Shown here: one piece after another, positions 34,812 to 45,475 of the stretch
Numbering within the stretch: the first letter of the stretch is position 1
Layout: each line of letters begins with the position of its first letter
Assembly: GCF_023278565.1 (NCBI RefSeq)
Contig: NC_064678.1
Location: forward strand, 4,154,001 to 4,218,000
DNA from: Colletotrichum lupini
Lineage: Eukaryota; Ascomycota; Sordariomycetes; Glomerellales; Glomerellaceae
Reading direction: 5' to 3'
DNA length: 64,000 bases
Program-made: the position numbers and the translations under genes
The notes under the pieces: generated by a model
Told to the model about the DNA's origin: nothing
What the model saw: only the letters and a program-made list of their open reading frames with translations
The model's database searches: none

Positions 34812-35616
34812 ATGAAGACATCAGCTACCCTCGTCCTCGCCGCTTCGGCGCTGGCCTCAGCCCAAGTCACATAGTAAGCCAAACCCCCTCCCTCTCCCTT
34901 GCCCTCCCTCTCACTAACACCACCGCCACAGCAATGCAACAACAGGCCAATACATCTGCTCCCGCCCAAACTCCGCCTTCTGCGCGGGCGACTCCTTCGC
35001 CACAGACATCATCATCCGCTGCGACGCAAACGGCCGCGGCCAACCGGGCCGCTGCACGAACAACCTCGCCGGCCAGTTTCCCTTGGGCGTCAACCCTTCC
35101 CTGTGCTGGATGTCCCAGCCCTACTCGGGCGACGCCGCCTGCGAGAAGAACTGCGTCGTCTACGCCTCCCCCAGCCCCTTTCAGCTCCCGCCCAGCGTCT
35201 GCACCCCATACGCCTCCGGCACGGGGACCGGAACGGGATATGTCCCGAGACCTACGTACCCAATCGGCCCGCCGCCTCGGTCGTCTGGTAACGCTACGAT
35301 GACGAGTACTGCTGGCCCGTCTAGACCTACTGGGACCGGAGGCGGCGGCGGTACTGGCGGTGGACCTGCTCCTTCTGGCAACGGTACCGCTCCGACGAGC
35401 CGCGGTGGTGGTGGCGGCGGCGGCGGCAACGGTGGTGGCGGTAGCTCCGGTCGTCCTACTACCGCCACGTCCGGCAGCAGCCCGTCAGGCACGCGGACCC
35501 CGATCCCGCCATCGGGTACAATCACCAACCCGACCTCCGTTCCCACCGCCGCGGCAGTCCATAACTCTGTCGGCTCTCTCGTCGTTGCAGGCATCGTCGC
35601 CGCCTACTTCATCTAG
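34812..35616 (+). CDS. Cysteine-rich secreted protein with Gly/Ser-rich stalk, probably GPI-anchored
   Basis: Two exons, 34812-34873 and 34932-35616, give 248 residues; the 58-nt intron splits the codon for Tyr21. Residues 1 to about 18 are a signal peptide (MKTSATLVLAASALASAQ). Residues about 20-110 form a compact module with eight cysteines (YICSRPNSAFCAG, RCDANG, RCTNN, LCWMS, ACEKNC and VCTPY), which would pair as four disulphides. A Gly/Ser/Thr/Pro-rich stalk follows, including long Gly runs, and the protein ends in a hydrophobic tail (VGSLVVAGIVAAYFI) typical of GPI attachment. Probable plasma-membrane or cell-wall surface protein; no enzyme motif is visible. It faces the similar-looking gene at 36553-37955 tail to tail. 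Confidence 0.85.
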
Positions 35617-36552
35617 ACAATGTTTTGGTTTTTGCCCCTTGCTCGACGCGGTCTACCTACACCACCCCCCTCTCCAGGCGAGAGGTACCGAAGGTGTCCA
35701 ACAACACGATCATTCCTTGGCAAATTCATTCATACCCCCACACATCACTAGGCCCGCGAAAGAAGAATAGGGCCCGAGTCTCTGCATCATACATTTTACT
35801 TTAATACCAAGTCGGTCACCAATCGCATCATCATGGGCGGGGAACAGTCTCTATAGAGCCTCGTCTTGGGGCGGAACACAACTTTTACACGGCGCAAAGG
35901 AGTTTTAGTTTGAGTCCCCCGTCACTCTTATGAGTACCGCATGGGGACATCATTTGGATTTGGAAATTTCTTTTTTCGGATTTTTCTGAGAAGAAAAGCG
36001 AGTAACATACAGTAGCTAGTCTGGAGGCCCTGGAGGTACAGATAGATCCAATCATTGACATCCCAATTTTCATATATTCTCTCGTCACTCACTGCATGTC
36101 CTTGTCTCGGACGACAGGGAAGCTCCTTTTTTTTCCCTTTCCTACCAAGGTTCCCTGTCATCTATATCTTTCATCTTGAACCTTGGGAGTAATGTTTAGC
36201 GGAAGTAGCTGATCAGCAACATTACTCGTTGATTTGTGCAACATGGAGATCACACGCCAAGGTCAAGATTGTGTTGCAAATTCAAGAGTCTGTTGAACAA
36301 GTTACAACGGGATCACGTTCTTCACTATGTGCTCTCTTGAGTGTGTGTGCTGGAATATGTTCCCTAGGCTCAAACCTCGAGGAATCCTCTCATATTCATT
36401 GTGACCAATGCCATTAAACGTCCCTCGTATACGTTCCCCTAGCCATCTTGTTCTCATTTCCTCGCTTCTCCCGAATTTCAAATGGAATCCATATTCAGTG
36501 CCTCTGAAAATCCCCGTCTATAAACGCCGCCCAATGCAATGATGCTGTGAAA
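35617..36552. other. Convergent 3' regions of two cell-surface protein genes
   Basis: No gene recognised between the two convergent stop codons. Confidence 0.5.
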
Positions 36553-37955
36553 TCAAAGTAACGCAACCATAAGAGAGATGGCCATGGCAGCCAACGACAC
36601 CCCAGCTTTTGCACCCCCCGAGTTGGGGAAATGCTTCTGGATCTCGCCAGTGCGTGTCGGCGAGATACTCGAGCAGCTCGCGGTGCCACACTCATACCCG
36701 CTCGGGCAGCAGCCAGGAACAGGACCGCCCTCGGAGCCGCATAAGAACCAGCCGCTCGCGCAGGTCTCCGTCGCCTGGGGCTCCGGCACTTCGGTGAGGG
36801 GAACGACGACGGTGACGCCGTTGCTGATGATGGTAGTCGATTCTGTTGGCGGACACGAAGTAGTGGCACAGTCGCGGCCAGTCTGGCAACAGCCTCCACC
36901 GGCGCGAGCGAGACAGGCGTAGAATCCAGTCGGGCAGTACGCGGATGTGGCTGGCGGCTCGTCCGAGTCGGTGGATGTTGGTCGGAAAGGAGGCACCGCG
37001 GTACCTGTTGTCGTTGTCGTAAGCTCTGGAGCCGTGGTTGGGGACTCCTCAGCGGTTGTGCTCGTCGTGGTTCTTCTCGTGGTCGCTCCACCAACTGTCA
37101 CAATCACTGTCACAAGCACTGTCGTGGTTCTCCCGTCAACGAGTGTCGTTGTCGAGACGGACGTCGTGGTGATCGTTTGGACGACTGTCGTGCCTGCTCC
37201 TCCACCACCACCCCCGCCACCGGTACTGCCGCCGCCGCCTCCTCCTCCACCTCCGCCTGTGCCTGTGACCGTCTGAGTTGGCGAAGCACTCGTTTCCGGG
37301 GGAGGACTTGGCACACCTTGGTCTTGTCAGCTTATACCAAGCGTAAAGGTGTGGGTGAGTACTTACAGCCAACGCCTTGACAGACATATCCCGGGATGCA
37401 ACATCCACCACTCAGCTCCGCATCACAGCTTGTGGTACCGCTGGGACATGCCGCAACGGCTCCACTGCAAGCAGCGCCCTTGGGGCAACAGGCGACGTTC
37501 CCAACGTGCTCATCGACTACCTTGACACACACTTCGTTGCTCAGGCAGCACTTGTTCGCCGCCCCAATGTAATCGCAGCTGTTCATAGTTGTCGGGCAAG
37601 ACTGCCTCTTCTCGAGAATGTGAAGCGCCTCAATGGCGCGCCTGAGACTCTCCCAGCCCGTGCTAGTAATGCTGTCATGATGTTCCGCAAAAGGTGGTCG
37701 GTATGAAAACGAGGAGTTGGACAGAAAGCTGTCGTCGGCCATGCGAGCGGCGAGTAGCTCTTCACGGGGCGAGAGCGGAGTTGTGTTTATTGTCCCAAAG
37801 ACGTCGTTCTCGGTGAAGGCGAGGTCATTGGGCAGGAGCTTCTCCCCAGCGTTTGGTGACATTTTGCGGATGACCGCAGGGTGCTCTGCGTTGATGCATG
37901 CTGCAGTGAGCAGCAAGAGCGAGGAAGGGAGGCCCAGAAGTGAATTAGAACGCAT
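36553..37955 (-). CDS. Secreted protein with three repeated CC-type cysteine modules, probably GPI-anchored
   Basis: Two exons on minus, 37955-37367 and 37316-36553, give 450 residues; the intron is 50 nt. Signal peptide at about residues 1-23 (LPSSLLLLTAACINA). After a pro-like segment that ends with the dibasic EKRQ (a Kex2-type site), there is a first cysteine-rich region including paired cysteines. The pattern C-P-x-G-x3-C-...-G-C-C-x2-G-x2-C-x4-C then appears three times: CPSGTTSC...GGCCIPGYVC, CPTGFYAC...GGCCQTGRDC and CASGWFLC...PGCCPSGYEC. Modules 1 and 2 are separated by a Gly-run and Thr-rich stalk. The C-terminus is hydrophobic (AGVSLAAMAISLMVALL), fitting GPI anchoring. Likely cell-wall or surface protein, processed in the Golgi. 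Function unknown. Confidence 0.85.
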
Positions 37956-38744
37956 TGTGCCGAGTTCGAGGCAATGGCTTTGGTATCGATCGCAATGCGT
38001 TCTGCAGCTGACGATGATGGTGTTGAGGTTGAGTTAAAGTCGTCGACCGGGCCCCAGGCTCTGTGTGTAAGTGGCGCTGGGTCGCGCCTGTCAGTTTAAA
38101 GTAGTTCACTGACGCCGACGATCTTTTGACAACGACGATCACAGATTTGCTGTGGAATGTCAATTTGCACAGGTTCGCTCGGATTGATGTGGAAGATTGA
38201 AAAGGGTAAAGAGGGAAAATGAGAAGAGGTCTGGTCGGGCATTTAGTGAGGCGTGGATGGCGCCGCGGAAATCGGTGGCTGGGCAAAGATGCACAATTCA
38301 CCTTGGGCTGGCAGTCAGTCTCACGCTCCACGGCGGGAGTCCAGATCCCAGCTGCAAGACGATGGAGCTTGCTCGGGCTTCGACACAGGCTGCGACACCT
38401 CACCGCCCTCGTATCTGACCGCTGTCAACTTTTTGTCTGTGGCCCGCAGCAAGTACACGTCAAACTCGAGATCTGATCACCCCAGCAAAGATATTTTTTT
38501 CTCTTTTAGCATTGTTCTCCCCTTTCTTTGCTGTCTTGTTATCGGTTTGTTTAGCAGTGCTTATTTTCTCGGTCTCTAACGGCTGCGGGCTGGCTTTAGC
38601 TCTGTGTACGTACCTTACCTGAGCTAGGGATTCTTGAGGAGGCTGGGCTTGGGTAGCTGACAGATGCCAAAAAGACGTCATTCAAGGCCGTTTTACCGAC
38701 AAGCTTTGGTGGCAGGGGCGGAAGAGACACGGACCTGGACGTTG
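37956..38744. other. Intergenic, promoter of the CC-module protein gene
   Basis: No gene recognised. A TACCTTACC motif occurs near 38609. The last 10 bp (38735-38744) are the left copy of a target-site duplication. Confidence 0.5.
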
Positions 38745-38847
38745 AGTACGGCTATTCCGCACCCACACGAAGGCTATCCCGCACCCATACTAGGCCTACT
38801 TAAGTAAATAATAGGCTACACGTAATAGCACCGCCGCGGCAGCTACA
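38745..38847 (+). repeat. Left terminal inverted repeat of the 491-bp element
   Basis: Pairs with 39133-39235. It includes the palindrome CCTACTTAAGTAA and the twofold CCGCACCCA motif. Confidence 0.85.
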
Positions 38848-39132
38848 GTTAACCCAGAATCTATATTATTCCGGCAGTTTCTTAGGAAAGCGCAGCCTCT
38901 ACTGCTGCACCTTCTACTACTATACCTTCTACTTTACCCTCTTCTATAGCGCGCTTTTCAAAATCAAAACTACGACTTCAGAAGGTAGTCTTTGCTCAGG
39001 GGAAATACCTCTCTTAAGCCTATATTTTAATACTTAAAGAAGTACTTTTCCTACTTCGAAAGTGACTAAAAAAGGGGGTGTTAGATAGAAAAAACGCGTT
39101 AAGATAGAGATAATAGGAAGGCGCGCGCCTAA

Positions 39133-39235
39133 TGTAGCTACTGCGGCGGTGCTGTTACGTGCAGCCCACTATTTACTTAAGTAGGCCTAGTATGGGTGCG
39201 GGATAGCCTTCATGTGGGTGCGGAATAACCGTACT
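39133..39235 (-). repeat. Right terminal inverted repeat of the 491-bp element
   Basis: Inverse complement of 38745-38847 with about eight transition differences. Confidence 0.85.
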
Positions 39236-39563
39236 CTGGACGTTGTCAGGGGTTTGGCTGCTAAGGTTTGCAGGGGTCCGCGGGACGGGAAGTTTGGTGC
39301 CACCAGGACACCCCAATACCTGGAGGTGCTTGCGATCGTGAAGACAGCACGACACAAGGTATGCAAGCTCGCATCGAGGTCTCTTTCTACTCTCTATCTT
39401 CGCAATGAATGTCTATTATACAGAGAAGAGAAGGCTTGGATTTGGTTCACCGAAATCGCCTGTCCATGTCTTGTTAGGTATTCTAAATGTACTTTAACAG
39501 ATATTTGTACAATATGTTACATGATCGTGTATGGTGTTACATCTTCCCACAAGAGAGACCACG
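39236..39563. other. Intergenic between the TIR element and MRM1
   Basis: Starts with the right copy of the target duplication (39236-39245). The rest is presumably the 3' region of MRM1. No gene recognised. Confidence 0.5.
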
Positions 39564-41417
39564 CTAAAACATGCTTTCGCCTGCATCTGCCTTGTGAGAT
39601 TCTTTCTGCAGCCTCTCTGTGAGACTGCTAGGCTCTGCAGTGCCTCTCAGGAATGAGTTGCAGAGCAAGGCCGTGGCTACGCTGACGTTCAAGCTGTCCA
39701 CCGAGCTTGACATCGCCACTCGCGGGATCGTAATCTCGTGGGTGGCTTTCTTCCTGATATCGTACGGGAGGCCTGTGCCTTCGTTGCCAAGAACGAGAAT
39801 GGATGGCTGCGTTAGAAGAGGCTTCTTCTCCTCAATGCTTTCCGGTGTCCACTGGCGGTTGTCTCTACGCAACCCAGCTGTCGGTGCGACTGCGGCATAC
39901 GAGGTCCATCCTGCGGCTGCGCTCGCGTGAAGGAAAGCTCCCGGATCCTCCACGGAGAACAACTGCATCTCCTCAGAAGCACCTGCCGAAGCCTTCAGTA
40001 CAGTAGACGTGATCGACGATGATGTTCTCTTCGTAATGGCAACCGCGGAAACGCCGAGGAACCGGGCTGTCCGGAGAATGGCACCGAGGTTGCCGGGGTC
40101 CAGAATCTCGGTCAGAAGGAGCACAAGCGGCCGAGCCGTACCGGGCCTGGAAGGAATGAAACCCTCAGTTCCGTTGATCGCGACGTCTTCCTTAGACTGC
40201 CGTCCCACGAAGACGGGGTAGCCTTGGGGCTCGCTATGTTCTGCGCCCAGACCTGTGATCGGCAACTGAGGCAGTGGTGATGTCTCCATCACGATGCCGT
40301 TGTGTGGTCGACCCTTGCTCATTTTATCGAGCAGTTGTTGGTCATTCTCGTAAAGCTTGGTGATCTTGACCTTCTTCTTTTCCGCCATGGACAAGATCCA
40401 TTTATCGTCCATGCTTTCCTTCTTGTTGCTCCCTTGGTAAAGGTAGAGATGATAGAGTTTGCGTTGCGAATTCTTCAGTGCTGCCTTGACGACCGAGCGA
40501 CCGAAGAGGAACTGCGATGCAGCTGTTGTGTACTGAACCAAGCCACGGAATTCTGACGGTTCAGAAGATGCTTCATGGTCCGGCTGTCTTGATCCAAACC
40601 GTCGAGGAGGGGCGGCCTCGAGTTCTCTGCGGGCACCCTCCCGCATGGAGTCCATACGCTCTCGCGCAAAACCTGTTCTCGCTCCTGATTGATGGTCACG
40701 GCGGTCCGGGCGGCGGTCTGAAAACTTTTCATGCTGGCGATCGGGGCGGCGATCCTGGAAACGTTCGCGTTGACGATCTGGACGGCGATCCTGGTATTGG
40801 TCGCGCTCGCGGCCGTCTTGACGATCCTGTCGACCAACTTGAAACCAGTCGTTTCCACTATCACGCTGTGCAGTTGGCTTCGAGGACTCCTCCTCTTTTG
40901 CGCCATTCCTCTCCAGCAGCTTGCCGACCTTGTCCTTCAACTCACCACGGTTGAGTTGGTAGACCAAGCTCTTCTTGCCGAAGGAGAACTCGGGGTTGTT
41001 GAATCGCTTGCTTCGGGATTTCCTTCCTCCTTCTTCTTCCTGCTCTTTTATCCTCTCTTGCATCTTCTGGAAGGCCTTCTTGGGCTTGAAATGGCGCGGT
41101 TCGCGGTCTCGCGGGCCATCGCGACGGCTACCAATGGCGCTGGAGAATCGTTCGCTGAAAGCATCGGGCTTAGATTTGGCAGCATCTCTTGATCTGCTGC
41201 GGCCTTTAGATTCTGTCAATCGCGGCCTGGATGCAGGCCTGGAGTTGCGGTCGGTGCGATCGTTGCGTGGTTTGTCGGAACGCCAAATGCCACGATGTAT
41301 CGCAGAGAGCGATCCATTGCGCGCTTGGCCGTAGAGAAATGGGTTACTGGAGAGTTGCACGGCTCTTTGGGTTGCTTCAAATGGGCGTGAAGCGCTCCAT
41401 CTTGTAAGGAGACTCAT
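39564..41417 (-). CDS. MRM1: Mitochondrial large-subunit rRNA 2'-O-ribose methyltransferase (SpoU/TrmH class), Mrm1
   Basis: Single-exon frame of 617 residues starting at 41417 (MSLLTRWSASRPFEATQRA), with an Arg/Ser-rich presequence fitting mitochondrial import. Residues about 50-290 are a long basic, disordered region, including a repeated RRPDRQ/RRPDRR motif at about 211-240. Residues about 296-375 match the SpoU substrate-binding domain (FLFGRSVVKAAL...NGIVMET). The SpoU methyltransferase domain (about 430-593) has its three motifs: PGNLGAILRTA at 441-451, LVLGNEGTGLP at 541-551, and IPRVAMSSSVDSLNVSVATA at 564-583, which form the trefoil-knot S-adenosylmethionine site. Known role in yeast: methylates a guanosine in the peptidyl-transferase centre of 21S rRNA. 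The long linker makes it larger than the yeast enzyme (about 410 residues). Confidence 0.92.
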   Translation of the reverse strand: MSLLTRWSASRPFEATQRAVQLSSNPFLYGQARNGSLSAIHRGIWRSDKPRNDRTDRNSRPASRPRLTESKGRSRSRDAAKSKPDAFSERFSSAIGSRRDGPRDREPRHFKPKKAFQKMQERIKEQEEEGGRKSRSKRFNNPEFSFGKKSLVYQLNRGELKDKVGKLLERNGAKEEESSKPTAQRDSGNDWFQVGRQDRQDGRERDQYQDRRPDRQRERFQDRRPDRQHEKFSDRRPDRRDHQSGARTGFARERMDSMREGARRELEAAPPRRFGSRQPDHEASSEPSEFRGLVQYTTAASQFLFGRSVVKAALKNSQRKLYHLYLYQGSNKKESMDDKWILSMAEKKKVKITKLYENDQQLLDKMSKGRPHNGIVMETSPLPQLPITGLGAEHSEPQGYPVFVGRQSKEDVAINGTEGFIPSRPGTARPLVLLLTEILDPGNLGAILRTARFLGVSAVAITKRTSSSITSTVLKASAGASEEMQLFSVEDPGAFLHASAAAGWTSYAAVAPTAGLRRDNRQWTPESIEEKKPLLTQPSILVLGNEGTGLPYDIRKKATHEITIPRVAMSSSVDSLNVSVATALLCNSFLRGTAEPSSLTERLQKESHKADAGESMF

Positions 41418-41444
41418 TGCATTGTGTACAAGGGATGGGCCCGG

Positions 41445-41462
41445 ATGATGATGATGATGATG
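41445..41462. repeat. GAT trinucleotide repeat in the MRM1 promoter
   Basis: Six GAT-type triplets 30-45 bp upstream of the MRM1 start codon. Confidence 0.7.
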
Positions 41463-41636
41463 TCGATGTTGTTGTTATTTAGCTGCACCTTGTCAAGCAA
41501 TGTGCGGGTGGATTTGCGCTTCACTGAGACTCGACTCGAGGAACTTTTTTTCTGCCATTCCAGAGCTGTCCAGGGTCCGGGCGGTGAGAAGCACTCAAAG
41601 AATAGACCGGGGCTTCTATTGGCCATAGAGGGTAAT

Positions 41637-41796
41637 TGCCGGGGGCAAAGGTAGGGTCAATATGATGTGTCAAGTAGTGGTTGATTCTTCTAGGTAATGT
41701 GGGCAGAAGCCCCTAATGTGGGCAGAAGCCCCTATATATAGTTATGGCTAGTTACTACTAGTTATAGTACATAGCCTATAGCTATATAATATAGTA
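41637..41796 (-). repeat. Left LTR of element B (3' LTR in reading orientation)
   Basis: 160 bp. Its first ~100 bp keep normal base composition; the rest shows G-to-A and C-to-T changes against the right copy. It holds a tandem pair of AATGTGGGCAGAAGCCCCT. Confidence 0.9.
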
Positions 41797-42387
41797 GCCT
41801 GCCCCTTAATTAAAATTTTATAACGTCCTCGTCGCTTATATTCCCTAATTATTTCTTTTAAATATAACGCTATTATAATATAATACTATTATAATTATTA
41901 TAAATATATTACCTAAAATATTCTATAATAATTATAATTATTATATTTAATAATATAATACTTTAGTAATAAGTTACTGTTACGAAGGTAACTTTGTTTA
42001 CCTTATTATTCGCCTTATTATCAATATTACGTAAGCAAACTATATACCATATTAATCTACGATTTCTATAGATTATTATAGGTATTGATTATGTAAGCAA
42101 TACTGCTTATATAAGCTTACGTGAGCAATGGAAAGTACTGGAAGGTAACTGAATAATCTGGAATTTACTCGAGGCGGAATTACGTACTACGATTACGCAT
42201 TCACTTACGTATACGCTTATTAATTATATCATAATTAATAAGCAATGGAATATTCTAGTAGGAGGTTTTTATGCCTATATATAGGCGTGTATTTGCCTAC
42301 CTAGACCTTTCGTTAAGTAAGCAACTTTTTATATAGTAATTTAACTATATTACTCTCTTTATTATAAAAACCTCTTTTATATACGCT

Positions 42388-42610
42388 TATTACGAAAGGG
42401 AACTCGAGGCAGGTCGGAACGCTACTATATTAACCTAATTAACTAAAGACTTAACGTAAAGAGGGAAAAAATAGAATAGTAAGTAGAAGCTAGTAGGCTA
42501 GCCCTTTAGGCCTAGCGGTCTAGCTCGTTACGTAATTACTAAGAGCTTAGCCTCGTAGCCTAAGGCTGAGCTATAGGGCCCACAGGGCCCTAGTACTTAT
42601 TACTATAATA
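42388..42610 (-). repeat. Left LTR of element A
   Basis: 223 bp. Differences from the right copy are transitions; its left edge is the better preserved side, its right end is mutated. Confidence 0.9.
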
Positions 42611-45199
42611 TTACCCCCCCCTCTATACTAAAGGGCGCTATCCGTAGTACTAAAAAAATAAACCTCTAAATTACCCCTTATTCTAGCGAATCTATAGCCG
42701 TAATTACTATTATTATATTATCGTCCTCCCTTAGTAATAATAAATCGCTAGCCGTAGTAGTTTTTATTTATATATCTAGGTTCCGTAGCGGGCCCTTAGT
42801 AATTAAGTATTAGTAATAGAACGTTTAAAGCGCCGCTAGCGTATATTTAAAGCTCTTTATATCGTACTAAGTCGGATCCGTATCGTACCCCTTCTAGTCC
42901 GCTTAGTACTATAGTTTTCCCCTATATAAACGTAATTTAATAACCTCCGAGACCTCGTACTCCGGTTTATTATTATTATTAATAATCGGTAGTAGTAGGT
43001 CTTAGTTTTACCTAGGTAATAAGTCGTTAATAACCTTTCTTAGCTTATTTAAGTAAAAGACCGGGTATACCTAGCTACTTACTAATAGTTTTATAATCTA
43101 TATACCCCCCTATTTAGTACTAACGATAGTTTATAGCCCGGCCTACGGCTATTATAGTTTATTTACGTTAGCGGACTTTTAGTACGAAGTATTAACGAAG
43201 ACCCGGTCTCCTAGCTTTAAGTCATCCGGGCGCCGGTAGCGGTCAGTATACCTCTTATATCGTACCTAAGCGACTTTTATATTACTCTTAGTAATCTCTT
43301 AGGCCTCGTATATCCCCTAGGCTATACGCTACGTATTAGTACGGTTTAGCTTTTCTTTTATAAAACCGAATTAGTAGGTTCGTTTAGACTAGTTAAAAGA
43401 GAGCTATAGCTAATGACCGAATTCTATTTTATATAATAATAGCCCTATAGTCTCGCTAGGCTAAGTAGTATAAGTAAAGTCGACTATAGGTAGTATATCG
43501 CTCTAGTTATCTTAGTATTAGTTAACTAGTAATCTTAACTACTATAGGATATACTAGTTTAGTACTTCTATTTAGCTATCTATTTAGGGGTAGTTAGCTA
43601 TTAATAGCTATAGCTTAACTCCGCAAATCTTATAAAGTTCCCCTTAGAAGTTAGAAATAAATTAGGGGCCTCGGTCTAATATAATAGTCTTTAGTAGGCT
43701 AAAGATAAGTAGTACCCGTTCGTAAAACATTCGGCTTATATTTTTTATTATAATAGTTTTATAATAAGGAACGGATATTACCCTCTTACCTAGGTAGTTT
43801 ATTACTACCTAAATATTATTAAATCCTTTTTAATTAGTAAGGATAGTTATAAAGTCGATAGAAATATGCTATTACGGGTAGTCGGGCACTAGAAGTAGCC
43901 TTAGCTCCCCTAGGGGCTTATTACGCGGCTTTTATAATTAGTAATAAGTATAGTAGTTCTATATATATTAATAGGTATCTACTATTAAGCCCGGCTAGTA
44001 GTATCGCTACTTAATTATCTTTACGACCTTATTATGCCCTAAATAAGCAAGGAGCTTTTATTTATAAACCTCGCGGATAATTATAATACGAAAGTTCTCT
44101 TCCTCAGGTACTACGAGCTTCCCGTTTATTATTAATAATCCGTTATTTTAAATAAACTAGCGCTCGCGCCCTTTAGCCACTAGCGCTCGTATTAGTATAA
44201 AGGACGCTATAATAAGGTCTCTATTAAGCTTTAAAATCTTCTTTATTAATAAATACCCCTAGAGCTCGTTTTTTAATAAGAGCGAGCTAATTATAAGCTA
44301 TAGTTAACTAACTACGGCGCTTAATAGCGTCTATAGCTCCGCTATAATATTAGGAGATAGTAGTCCTAATAATAAGAGGACTTAGGTCTTATTAGCCTCC
44401 TTTAGTACTTACTAAGTATAAATATCCTCTATCTTTTATAATAGGGCGTTAGTTAGTACGTTCTCCTTCCCTAAGTAATAATAAATCTAAAAGTTAAAGT
44501 CTATTAGCGTGCCGGCCTAGCGGGCTTATTATAAGTTAAGTAGGCGCTTAGTTATAAAGAATAATAATAGCTAATAATCTATAATAACGTCGAACTTATA
44601 CTCATAGCTCATAAGCTCTGCGCGCTATTCCTTTAGGTATAATACTATTATTAGTATTTCTTTATTATAAATAGCGTAGTTAAGCTCTACGCCGCTTATC
44701 GTTTTTAAGTAAAAGGCTACTAGGTACTATAACTTATTATCCTCTTATTATTATAGTAGCGCTCCGGCATATACTAAGTTAGAGGCGTCGGTTTCTAATT
44801 ACGTTAGTAGCTCTAGCTTAAAATAGTAAAAGATTAGCGCTAATATTAACGCTAGCTTTATAACTTTAAAAGCCGTCTCGTAGTCGGTACTAAAGTTAAA
44901 AAGAACTCCCTTACTTATTAGTTTTATAAGGGGCCTAGCTAGGCGGCCGTAATCCCTTATAAATCTCCTATAGAAGTTATAAAACCCGAAAAAAGACTAA
45001 ATACCCTTAAGTAATATAAGTAGCTTCTAGTCTCTAATTATAAAGACTTTCTCCTTATTAAGCTATATACTTTTTATAGAAACTACGAAGCCTAGGTACT
45101 TTATAAAAGTAATACTAAATTCATACTTCTTAATATCCGCTTATAAGCCTGCTTTTTATAAGCGGTCTAGTACTTTAGTAACGTACTCCTAATACTAGA

Positions 45200-45475
45200 G
45201 GGGGTCGTTTAAGAAGATTAGGATATTATTTATATACGCCGTATAGAAGTCGTTTAGGTACTCTATTAATATCTCGTTTATATATTATTAATATATAGTA
45301 AGCCCGTTATAGAGCTTAAAGGGTACTACTTTATACTTATATACCCCATAGCAGGTTCTAAACGTCGTTAAGTCCTTAGAGGCTAGGTCGAGGCGAATAC
45401 GGTAGAAGGCCTACTTAATATTTAGTTTAGTAAATACCTTCGCCCTACCTAGCCGCGCGAGGGTCTCGTTAATAA
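45200..45475 (-). pseudogene. Reverse transcriptase remnant of element A
   Basis: Reading the minus strand gives, in order, LGRAKVFTKLNIK-stop-AFYRI, DLTTFRTCYGVYKYKVVPF and then YINNILIF. These are the conserved gypsy RT blocks; YINNI stands where the catalytic YxDD would be, with Asp codons turned into Asn by G-to-A mutation. In-frame stops replace expected Gln/Trp codons. Not functional. Confidence 0.88.

Larger units (their letters stand above)
38745..39235. mobile_element. 491-bp non-autonomous TIR transposon, Mutator-like (MULE) candidate
   Basis: The ends are exact inverted copies (AGTACGG...CCGTACT), and the terminal inverted repeats extend for about 103 bp (38745-38847 against 39133-39235). 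The roughly eight mismatches between the two arms are all transitions, as RIP would produce. The element is flanked by a perfect 10-bp direct repeat, CTGGACGTTG, at 38735-38744 and 39236-39245. Long TIRs with 9-11 bp target duplications are the Mutator-like pattern; this is an inference from structure. The interior is AT-rich with no open frame, so it would depend on a transposase elsewhere. Confidence 0.88.

Noticed and set aside
35181..35594. 137-codon antisense frame
   Set aside because: Shadow of the Gly-rich stalk of the GPI protein; Pro-rich only because Gly codons read as Pro on the other strand.
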